Position numbers and translations under genes: made by a program. Below, piece by piece: positions 41,180 through 47,388 of a stretch of 47,388 nt of DNA (position 1 is its first letter; every line of letters begins with the position of its first letter). This DNA is from Bacteroidia bacterium (lineage in GTDB: Bacteria; Bacteroidota; Bacteroidia; SpSt-205). The notes under the pieces are model-generated. The model had not been told where the DNA came from and searched no databases. It worked only from the letters and a program-made list of their open reading frames with translations. The DNA lies in assembly GCA_025057135.1 (NCBI GenBank), contig JANWXY010000074.1, positions 1 to 47,388 on the forward strand. The letters run 5' to 3'.

Positions 41180-42295
41180 ATGAAAGTAGGATTTCTCAGA
41201 GAAAGTTCCTATGCCGAACGGCGAGTAGTGCTCTTGCCAGATACGATTAAGCGACTCGGCGAACGTGGCTTCTCCTTCGTAATGCAAACAGGAGCCGGCG
41301 CTGACGTACATTACGCAGACAGGGAGTATGAACAGGTTGGGGTACAGATTTTTTCTGATGCTGTGTCTGTGGTGAAAGAAGCAGACATTCTACTGCGCCT
41401 TCGTATGCCCACTCGTGAGGAGCTGGATAGTTACCCTGATAGTAAGGTCCTGATAGGGATTTTACAGGCATGGCAACACGAAGCAGAACTGCAGCGGTTA
41501 GCAGCAAAAAAATGGTCGGTATTTGCTCTGGAGAGGATACCTCGGATTACACGCGCGCAAAGTATGGATGTTCTGTCTTCTATGGCAGCTTTGGGCGGCT
41601 ATAAAGCGGTACTACTTGCAGCGGCACACTTTGGACGCGTGTTTCCTATGCTCACCACGGCAGCAGGCACACTTACACCTGCACGCGTGCTGGTGATTGG
41701 CGCGGGTGTAGCAGGCCTTCAAGCTATAGCCACAGCTCGGAGACTCGGCGCCCAAGTGGAAGCCTACGACATCCGAGCCGCCGCCAAAGAACAAGTGGAG
41801 AGTTTAGGCGCAAAATTCCTCCCTCTAACCTTAGAGAGCTCCGGAGAAGCATCTGGCGGATATGCCCGTGAGCTCACCTCCGAGGAGCAAGCAAAGCAGC
41901 GGGAAGCTCTCTCTGCCTACGTGGCACGAGCGGATATTGTAATCACCACAGCCGCCGTTCCAGGGCGCCCAGCCCCTAAGCTCATCACCGCAGACATGCG
42001 GCGAGCCATGAAACCCGGCAGCGTCATCGTGGATTTAGCCGCAGAAACTGGCGGCAACTGCCAAGAGACTATTCCTGGCGAAACCCAAGTACTTGATGGG
42101 ATAACCCTTATAGCCCCTCTCAATCTCCCCGCCTCAATCCCTATCCATGCTTCTCAAATGCTGAGCCGAAACTTCATGGAGTTTCTAAGCCTTTTCCGTA
42201 AAAAAGACGGCACACTATCTATTCATACAGATGACGAACTGCTCAAAGGAACCTGTCTCCTCTGGCAAGGTGAATCTCTCCTACAAACAGCATAA
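41180..42295 (+). CDS. pntAA: NAD(P) transhydrogenase subunit alpha part 1 (NAD-binding)
   Basis: This is the NAD(H)-binding domain I of proton-translocating transhydrogenase, a cytoplasmic 371-residue protein related to alanine dehydrogenase. The N-terminus is KVGFLRESSYAERRVVLLPD. The core has the QSMDVLSSMAALGGYKAV segment, the Rossmann motif VLVIGAGVAGLQAIATARRLGA and AYDIRAAAKEQVESLGAKF. AETGGNCQETIPGE follows. It is the first of three genes in the split arrangement also known from Rhodospirillum. Confidence 0.95.
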   Translation: MKVGFLRESSYAERRVVLLPDTIKRLGERGFSFVMQTGAGADVHYADREYEQVGVQIFSDAVSVVKEADILLRLRMPTREELDSYPDSKVLIGILQAWQHEAELQRLAAKKWSVFALERIPRITRAQSMDVLSSMAALGGYKAVLLAAAHFGRVFPMLTTAAGTLTPARVLVIGAGVAGLQAIATARRLGAQVEAYDIRAAAKEQVESLGAKFLPLTLESSGEASGGYARELTSEEQAKQREALSAYVARADIVITTAAVPGRPAPKLITADMRRAMKPGSVIVDLAAETGGNCQETIPGETQVLDGITLIAPLNLPASIPIHASQMLSRNFMEFLSLFRKKDGTLSIHTDDELLKGTCLLWQGESLLQTA

Positions 42296-42298
42296 TGT

Positions 42299-42580
42299 AT
42301 GACAGAAATCTTATTTGCCATTTTCATTTTCACTTTGGCTGCATTTTTGGGATTTGAGCTCATAAGCAAGGTTCCGCCTACGCTTCACACACCGCTGATG
42401 TCTGGCTCTAATGCTATATCGGGTGTGACGATTATCGGGGCACTTGTCGTGGCTGGTGAAAGCGGGTCTCCACTGCTGACGATACTCGGGGTATTGGCAC
42501 TCATATTGGCTACGATAAATGTGGTAGGCGGATTTTTAGTTACCGACCGTATGCTCCGCATGTTCAAGAAGCGCGATTGA
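42299..42580 (+). CDS. pntAB: NAD(P) transhydrogenase subunit alpha part 2 (membrane)
   Basis: A 93-residue membrane subunit with three hydrophobic helices. It contains the conserved FELISKVPPTLHTPLMSGSNAISGV segment and ends with VGGFLVTDRMLRMFKKRD, typical of PntAB. It starts 3 nt after the pntAA stop. Its stop is 2 nt before the preferred pntB ATG. Confidence 0.95.
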   Translation: MTEILFAIFIFTLAAFLGFELISKVPPTLHTPLMSGSNAISGVTIIGALVVAGESGSPLLTILGVLALILATINVVGGFLVTDRMLRMFKKRD

Positions 42581-42582
42581 GT

Positions 42583-43959
42583 ATGGAGAGCATCATTCAG
42601 ACAGCATATTTATTAGCCTCGGTGAGCTTTATTGTAGCGATAAAGATGCTTGGCTCGCCGAAAACTGCTCGCACAGGCAATCTTTTAGGCGCCGCTGGAA
42701 TGTTTTTAGGCATCATAGCCACCCTACTTCATCGAGAGGTTGTGAGATACGAGTGGATCGCAGCAGGGCTCGCCGTAGGTACTGGGTTAGGGGCATGGAT
42801 GGCACTCAGCGTTCAAATGACAGCGATGCCTCAAATGGTGGCTATTCTGAACGGCTTTGGAGGGGCAGCCTCTGCTCTCGTAGCTATTGCTGAAGCTGAG
42901 AGGATTCTCCTAAGTACTTCATCCGAAGCGGCCTACTTCACCCTCTCTACAATCGGACTAAGCGTACTCATCGGTGCTGTGACTTTTTCAGGAAGTTTTA
43001 TTGCATTTGCCAAACTTCAGGAGCTCATAACTGGTCGCCCCATCACCTTTCCCCTTCATCACTATCAGAGTTTGATTCTGCTGATAGCATCCATTGTGGG
43101 TACAATCGGATATACCCTTGGAGGAGGGACACTCCTTTTATATGGGCTGAGTGCGGCGGCGTTTCTATTAGGCCTATGGATAGCTTTACCAGTCGGAGGA
43201 GCTGATATGCCAGTGATTGTTTCTTTCTTAAATTCCCTTTCGGGGTTAGCTGCGGCAGCGACAGGCTTTGTACTAAACAACTATCTGCTGATCATATCAG
43301 GCACCCTCGTAGGGGCGTCGGGACTTATCTTGACTCAGATAATGTCTAAAGCGATGAACCGCTCTCTCTGGAGCGTGCTCTTCAGCGCAGTAGGCAAAAG
43401 TAGCGCTACCGGTACTACCCAAGATAAAAATATACGCTCCACTACGGCTGAGGATGTCGCTCTAATGCTCAGCTATGCCCGAGAAGTCGTCATCGTACCC
43501 GGCTATGGTATGGCTGTCGCCCAAGCCCAGCACGCTGTCAAAAAGCTCATGGATGCTCTGACCGTCAAGGATGTAAGGGTTCGTTTTGCTATCCATCCGG
43601 TGGCAGGGCGCATGCCCGGCCATATGAATGTCCTCCTTGCAGAAGCCGACATCCCTTATGAGCATTTATATGAAATGGAACAGATTAATCCCGACTTTCC
43701 TCAGGTGGATACCGTTCTTGTGATTGGTGCGAATGATGTCGTCAACCCCGCAGCCCGAAAAGACACCTCCAGCCCACTCTACGGCATGCCGATTCTGGAC
43801 GTAGATAAGGCAAAAACTGTGATTGTCCTGAAGCGCTCCATGAACCCTGGATTTGCAGGGGTAGAAAATGAACTTTTCTATCAGCAAAACACCTATATGC
43901 TATTTGGCGATGCCCGACAAAGTATAGAAGCAATCACGCAGGCCCTGAAAAATATGTGA
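42583..43959 (+). CDS. pntB: NAD(P) transhydrogenase subunit beta
   Basis: The subunit carries the beta membrane helices and the NADP(H)-binding domain III (458 residues). About nine hydrophobic helices precede residue 270. Domain III includes VIVPGYGMAVAQAQHAV, FAIHPVAGRMPGHMNVLLAEA, VLVIGANDVVNPAA and LKRSMNPGFAGVENELF. With pntAA and pntAB it couples hydride transfer between NADH and NADP+ to proton movement. A TTG at 42577 that overlaps the pntAB stop would add two residues. Confidence 0.96.
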   Translation: MESIIQTAYLLASVSFIVAIKMLGSPKTARTGNLLGAAGMFLGIIATLLHREVVRYEWIAAGLAVGTGLGAWMALSVQMTAMPQMVAILNGFGGAASALVAIAEAERILLSTSSEAAYFTLSTIGLSVLIGAVTFSGSFIAFAKLQELITGRPITFPLHHYQSLILLIASIVGTIGYTLGGGTLLLYGLSAAAFLLGLWIALPVGGADMPVIVSFLNSLSGLAAAATGFVLNNYLLIISGTLVGASGLILTQIMSKAMNRSLWSVLFSAVGKSSATGTTQDKNIRSTTAEDVALMLSYAREVVIVPGYGMAVAQAQHAVKKLMDALTVKDVRVRFAIHPVAGRMPGHMNVLLAEADIPYEHLYEMEQINPDFPQVDTVLVIGANDVVNPAARKDTSSPLYGMPILDVDKAKTVIVLKRSMNPGFAGVENELFYQQNTYMLFGDARQSIEAITQALKNM

Positions 43960-44017
43960 GCAAAGTCGTCACCTGGATAGATTTTTTTCAGCATTTAGAG
44001 AGGGCAGAATAACGCTC

Positions 44018-44040
44018 CTGAGACTCAAGCAGTCTCTCAG
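44018..44040 (+). terminator. weak hairpin after pntB
   Basis: CTGAGA pairs with TCTCAG (6 bp) across an 11-nt loop about 60 bp beyond the pntB stop. A run of seven T lies upstream at 43982-43988 rather than downstream. The nonamer AGACTCAAG occurs at 44021-44029 and again at 44056-44064. Termination is possible but not well supported. Confidence 0.3.
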
Positions 44041-44106
44041 TGACTTTCTCTTGCAGACTCAAGAACCTATCTCTGCGACGGGCACTAATGTGTGCGACAG
44101 GTGTCG

Positions 44107-44114
44107 TACTTTTG
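44107..44114 (+). promoter_or_regulatory. -7 promoter element TACTTTTG of the tRNA-Val/tRNA-Thr/cytochrome unit
   Basis: Exact TAnnTTTG match, 9 nt before the mature 5' end of tRNA-Val, leaving only a very short 5' trailer for RNase P. Confidence 0.6.
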
Positions 44115-44123
44115 TTCTCCATC

Positions 44124-44197
44124 GGGAACTTAGCTCAGGGGTTTAGAGCGCCTGCCTTACAAGCAGGAGGTCGGTGGTTCGATTCCACCAGTTCCCA
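44124..44197 (+). tRNA. tRNA-Val (anticodon TAC)
   Basis: A complete 74-nt cloverleaf. The 7-bp acceptor GGGAACT/AGTTCCC has discriminator A44197. The D stem is GCTC/GAGC, and anticodon stem CCTGC/GCAGG holds loop CTTACAA (anticodon TAC). The T stem is GGTGG/CCACC with loop TTCGATT. No CCA is encoded; the next tRNA begins after a single nucleotide. Confidence 0.97.
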
Positions 44198-44198
44198 C

Positions 44199-44270
44199 GC
44201 CATCTTAGCTCAGCGGTAGAGCAGCTGATTCGTAATCAGCAGGTCGGCGGTTCGAGTCCGCCAGATGGCT
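44199..44270 (+). tRNA. tRNA-Thr (anticodon CGT)
   Basis: A complete 72-nt cloverleaf. The acceptor GCCATCT/AGATGGC has discriminator T44270. The D stem is GCTC/GAGC, and anticodon stem GCTGA/TCAGC holds loop TTCGTAA (anticodon CGT). The T stem is GGCGG/CCGCC with loop TTCGAGT. No CCA is encoded. The GTG of the cytochrome gene is 1 nt downstream. Confidence 0.97.
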
Positions 44271-44271
44271 C

Positions 44272-45939
44272 GTGCGCTGGGGCATATTTTTTCTCAGCCT
44301 CGGGGTGGCTCTTTATGTATCTTGTCAGAAAAGCGCCATTTCTTCGCCTGACTCACCTCATTACGTGGGAGATAGCGCCTGTCAGTCCTGCCATGCGGAT
44401 ATTGTAAAGGCATATCAAGCTACTTGGAAAGCGCATTCTCTTGTACCCATTACCAGTCAGCTTGAACGAATAGAAAATTTCGCCCAGTCAGCGGTATATG
44501 ATAAGCACACAAACTTCTATTACCGCGCGGTCTGGGAAGGGGACTCCCTTTTCCTATATGAGTATCGTCTGCAAGGAAAAGACACGACATACCTGCGTCG
44601 GGAACGCTTAGACTTTGTCATCGGCTCAGGGCACCAGACCCGTTCATATCTCCTATGGCGAAACGGTTTTTTATATGAAGCGCCTCTGACATGGTATGTA
44701 CAGCCCCAGAAATGGGACCTCTCCCCGGGCTATGCGGATGGAAAGAATAGCCGATTCAGCCGGGAGATTCAGCCGCCTTGTCTAAGCTGTCATGCGAGCG
44801 GCTGGGAAGCTATTCCTTGGACATACAATCAATACCGCCAGATAGGCGGAGCTATCGGTTGCGAATCTTGCCATGGTCCTGGTAGCTCTCACATACAGAA
44901 TCCTCAGGACACCAGCTACTGGTGGAGCCGCTGGACCCCAGCTCAGCAAATGGATGTATGCAGCCGTTGCCATTTGGAAGGCATCGCCGTAGAAAAGCAA
45001 GCCGGCTGGAAGCCCAAAGAGAGTCTCTCCAAATACTGGGCGATATTCCTTCCAGAAAGAGCCGAACTGGGGCAGTTTGGAATCGCTTCACATGCTGAAC
45101 GGTTATTGCGCTCTGCTTGTTTTCAGAAAGGCAAAGCGACCTGTACGACCTGTCATAATCCTCATCCCACTCAGACGGTTCTTTCGTACGAAAACCGCTG
45201 CCTAAGCTGCCATCGTACAGGCTGCAAAAATCCTAATCATGCTTCCACCGGCTGTGTAGGCTGTCACATGCCCAAAGGAAAATCCAGTGACATTCCTCAT
45301 ACTCGCTTTACAGACCATTACATCCGCGTAGTGAATGCCGCTAAGATAGACTCGCCTAAGCACCCCAAGCTTATTTGTGCAACGGAGAAGAACCCTGACT
45401 CTACCCTCATCGCCCATGCCTACCTGAAATGGTACTCCGAGGATAAACCAGAACCGTGGGTTTTAGAGTATGCTTTGAGTTACCTCCCCAAAAACAAGGC
45501 ACCCGAAATACAAGCCCGAGCCTATCTCTTAGCAGGGGATTATCGCCAAGCGCTGCCCTTAGCGGTCCAAGCCCTCCAAACCGACACTACCCTAAACTTG
45601 CTGGAGATGTATGCTTATCTTTTAGAACTAACAGGTCAAGTTGACCGTGCTCTAAACGCTTGGGCGGAGCTGAAACGGCGAGCTCCGGCTTATCCCGAAG
45701 CGCAGTTTAGATATATCCTTCTCGCTTTTCAGAGTGGGAAGCTCAGCCCTCAGTCGGCCTATGAAGAGATGGTCAGCTTGACTCGTATTCAGCCATGGAA
45801 TGCACAGTTTCACTATAATGCCGCCGTACTTGCAGGTATTTTAGGGCGACGAACAAATGCTAAACTCCATCTACAATCGGCATTGGCTTATGAACCTGAC
45901 TACCAAGCCGCTATTGAAGCGCTTAGAAGGCTTCCATAA
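44272..45939 (+). CDS. multihaem cytochrome c with C-terminal TPR repeats
   Basis: This exported 555-residue electron-transfer protein has seven CxxCH haem-attachment motifs. They begin at Cys37 (CQSCH), Cys170 (CLSCH), Cys197 (CESCH), Cys230 (CSRCH), Cys291 (CTTCH), Cys310 (CLSCH) and Cys328 (CVGCH). The N-terminus MRWGIFFLSLGVALYVSC is a lipoprotein-like signal, though Tyr at -3 is unusual. Residues about 385-555 are TPR-like repeats. The layout resembles the cytochrome c554-type multihaem/TPR proteins. GTG 44272 is needed to keep the signal peptide. No separate -7 element is seen, so the gene seems cotranscribed with the two tRNAs. Confidence 0.9.
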   Translation: MRWGIFFLSLGVALYVSCQKSAISSPDSPHYVGDSACQSCHADIVKAYQATWKAHSLVPITSQLERIENFAQSAVYDKHTNFYYRAVWEGDSLFLYEYRLQGKDTTYLRRERLDFVIGSGHQTRSYLLWRNGFLYEAPLTWYVQPQKWDLSPGYADGKNSRFSREIQPPCLSCHASGWEAIPWTYNQYRQIGGAIGCESCHGPGSSHIQNPQDTSYWWSRWTPAQQMDVCSRCHLEGIAVEKQAGWKPKESLSKYWAIFLPERAELGQFGIASHAERLLRSACFQKGKATCTTCHNPHPTQTVLSYENRCLSCHRTGCKNPNHASTGCVGCHMPKGKSSDIPHTRFTDHYIRVVNAAKIDSPKHPKLICATEKNPDSTLIAHAYLKWYSEDKPEPWVLEYALSYLPKNKAPEIQARAYLLAGDYRQALPLAVQALQTDTTLNLLEMYAYLLELTGQVDRALNAWAELKRRAPAYPEAQFRYILLAFQSGKLSPQSAYEEMVSLTRIQPWNAQFHYNAAVLAGILGRRTNAKLHLQSALAYEPDYQAAIEALRRLP

Positions 45940-45945
45940 AGTGCG

Positions 45946-45953
45946 TACCTTCG
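45946..45953 (+). promoter_or_regulatory. -7-like element TACCTTCG of lpd
   Basis: One mismatch to TAnnTTTG, 4 nt (TCCG) before GTG 45958, in an 18-bp gap. Confidence 0.5.
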
Positions 45954-45957
45954 TCCG

Positions 45958-47355
45958 GTGCAGCGTTACGATCTCGTCATTATTGGTAGCGGGCCTGGTG
46001 GCTATGTAGCTGCCATACGCGCAGCCCAACTCGGCTTATCGGTCGCTCTCGTGGAACGTTATCCCAGCCTTGGTGGAACTTGCCTGAATGTCGGCTGTAT
46101 CCCCTCTAAAACCCTTCTGGACTCCTCTGAGTTGTACTACGAAGCTCAAAAGCATTTCTCCGAACATGGGATTTTTATAGAAAACCTTTCCCTAAGCTGG
46201 GAAAAGATGCTCGCCCGAAAAAGCCAAGTCGTAAAACAGACAGTTGGCGGGGTAGAATACCTAATGAAAAAAAATAAGATAGAAGTCTTTCACGGACACG
46301 GACGCTTCATCTCCGCTAATGAAATCGCTGTAGAAGGTGGTCCGACCCTCTACGGCAAATACATCATCATCGCCACTGGCTCTAAACCTGCCAGTTTGCC
46401 TCATATTTCTATAGATAAAAAGCGCATCATCACCTCCACAGAAGCACTGAGCCTGAATGAACTTCCACGGCGCTTAGCTATCATCGGAGGTGGTGTCATA
46501 GGCGTGGAGATGGCTTCTATTTTCGGACGATTGGGTACAGAAATCACGATTATAGAGTATTTAGATAGGTTACTGCCCGGGATGGATGCCGATGCTGGGG
46601 AAGAGGCTCGGAGGATTCTCACAGCAGATTATGGTGCAAAAATTCTTTTAGGACATAGCGCCCAAAGTGCTGAGGTCAGGGAGGAAAGAGTGTATCTCAC
46701 AGCTGCCCCACGCGCAGGCGGAAGTACCATCAACATAGAAACCGATTACGTACTGGTAGCTGTGGGACGGCGCCCTTATACGGACGGATTAGAGCTTGAA
46801 AAGGCAAGCTTAGCGGTAGATGAGCGGGGACGCATCCCTGTAAATTCGCAGCTCCAAACCGCTGTACCACATATCTATGCTATTGGCGACGTCATACAAG
46901 GGCCTATGTTGGCCCATAAAGCCTCGGAGGATGGAATTTTCGTAGCAGAGCAGCTCGCTGGACGAAAGCCACATTTAGATTATTTACAAGTTCCCTCAGT
47001 CGTGTATATCTGGCCGGAAATCGCTGGAGTTGGCTACACGGAAGAAATGCTTCGGCAAGAGGGACGCCCCTATCGCACAGGGAAGTTCCCTTATAGAGCC
47101 TCGGGACGAGCGAGAGCCGCTCACGAGACTCGGGGCTTTGTGAAAGTAATAGCTGATGCTAAGACCGACTTGCTTCTCGGCATGCATATTGTAGGTCCGC
47201 GGGCTGCTGACTTAATCGCCATTGGAGTGGCGGGATTAGCCTACGGGGCATCAGCGGAAGACATTTTTAGATTGCCATTAGCTCACCCTACCTTTAGCGA
47301 AGCGCTGAAAGAAGCCGCACTCGCCGCGAGTGAAGGGGGACCTCTGCATCTGTGA
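45958..47355 (+). CDS. lpdA: dihydrolipoyl dehydrogenase (E3)
   Basis: This FAD flavoprotein reoxidises dihydrolipoamide in the 2-oxoacid dehydrogenase and glycine cleavage complexes. The 465-residue protein has the FAD motif LVIIGSGPGGYVAA, redox-active cysteines Cys42 and Cys47 in GGTCLNVGCIPSK, and the NAD-binding IGGGVIGVEMASIF. The second FAD motif is IYAIGDV, and the C-terminal catalytic dyad is H443/E448 in HPTFSEAL. No E1 or E2 gene is in the window. Only 33 bp of sequence follow it, with no feature seen. Confidence 0.96.
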   Translation: MQRYDLVIIGSGPGGYVAAIRAAQLGLSVALVERYPSLGGTCLNVGCIPSKTLLDSSELYYEAQKHFSEHGIFIENLSLSWEKMLARKSQVVKQTVGGVEYLMKKNKIEVFHGHGRFISANEIAVEGGPTLYGKYIIIATGSKPASLPHISIDKKRIITSTEALSLNELPRRLAIIGGGVIGVEMASIFGRLGTEITIIEYLDRLLPGMDADAGEEARRILTADYGAKILLGHSAQSAEVREERVYLTAAPRAGGSTINIETDYVLVAVGRRPYTDGLELEKASLAVDERGRIPVNSQLQTAVPHIYAIGDVIQGPMLAHKASEDGIFVAEQLAGRKPHLDYLQVPSVVYIWPEIAGVGYTEEMLRQEGRPYRTGKFPYRASGRARAAHETRGFVKVIADAKTDLLLGMHIVGPRAADLIAIGVAGLAYGASAEDIFRLPLAHPTFSEALKEAALAASEGGPLHL

Positions 47356-47388
47356 TATCAAGCCGGCTTTCTCAGAGCTGCTACTGGT

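Noticed and set aside
44174-44407. 77-codon frame covering tRNA-Thr and the cytochrome start
   Set aside because: It runs through the tRNA cloverleaf and out of frame with the cytochrome haem motifs.

Overview
The window looks like a chromosomal stretch of a member of the Bacteroidota, probably an uncultured or deep-branching lineage. Four things support this. (1) It has type IX secretion (T9SS) genes: a SprE/PorW-like lipoprotein, a DUF5103 'plug' protein, and a large secreted protein with a C-terminal type A sorting domain. (2) Bacteroidota-style -7 promoter elements (TAnnTTTG) lie just in front of most transcription-unit heads. (3) I saw no Shine-Dalgarno sequence at the starts I inspected, and GTG and TTG starts are common. 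(4) Several secreted proteins share a signal peptide ending in ..WAQ or ..FAQ. Base composition is roughly balanced. No insertion sequence, phage, CRISPR array or rRNA was seen. Genes are packed tightly, with many 1-8 nt junctions and several antisense 3' overlaps.

Layout. 1-9 kb: ahcY (-) divergent from holB (+), then a minus-strand block (thioesterase, dapD, outer-membrane protein, M32 carboxypeptidase, ABC exporter, GT2 glycosyltransferase), with rnhB (+) divergent from the thioesterase. 9-15 kb: efp-accB-accC (-), divergent from an acyl-CoA dehydrogenase and proline dehydrogenase (+). 14.7-24 kb: a T9SS-flavoured minus-strand region (DUF1573 protein, SprE/PorW, DUF2752 protein, Plug, giant beta-helix cargo). 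24-26 kb: tyrS and a methyltransferase (-). 26-28 kb: fur-like gene, STAS protein and purA (+). 28-32 kb: two lipoproteins, hisS, rpsB, rpsI, rplM (-). 32-47 kb, all plus strand: pterin-carbinolamine dehydratase, dut, a membrane patatin, three small envelope proteins, nuoM, nuoB, a penicillin-acylase-family enzyme, the three-gene pyridine nucleotide transhydrogenase, tRNA-Val and tRNA-Thr, a seven-haem cytochrome c with TPRs, and dihydrolipoyl dehydrogenase.

How the genes fit together. Most are housekeeping: translation (efp, tyrS, hisS, rpsB, rpsI, rplM, tRNAs), replication (holB, rnhB, dut), fatty-acid synthesis (accBC), lysine/peptidoglycan precursor (dapD), purines (purA), the methyl cycle (ahcY), and redox and respiration (nuoM, nuoB, pnt, lpd, proline dehydrogenase, acyl-CoA dehydrogenase, multihaem cytochrome). 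The envelope side is T9SS parts plus cargo and a set of small lipoproteins.

The most unusual signal is regulatory. In ten genes a -7-like element ends exactly 4 nt before the start codon, which predicts many leaderless mRNAs and fixes several start sites. A related oddity is the cytochrome gene, whose GTG start lies 1 nt after the 3' end of tRNA-Thr, so tRNA processing alone could create its near-leaderless mRNA. Annotation is by eye from sequence and family knowledge; no database search was run.
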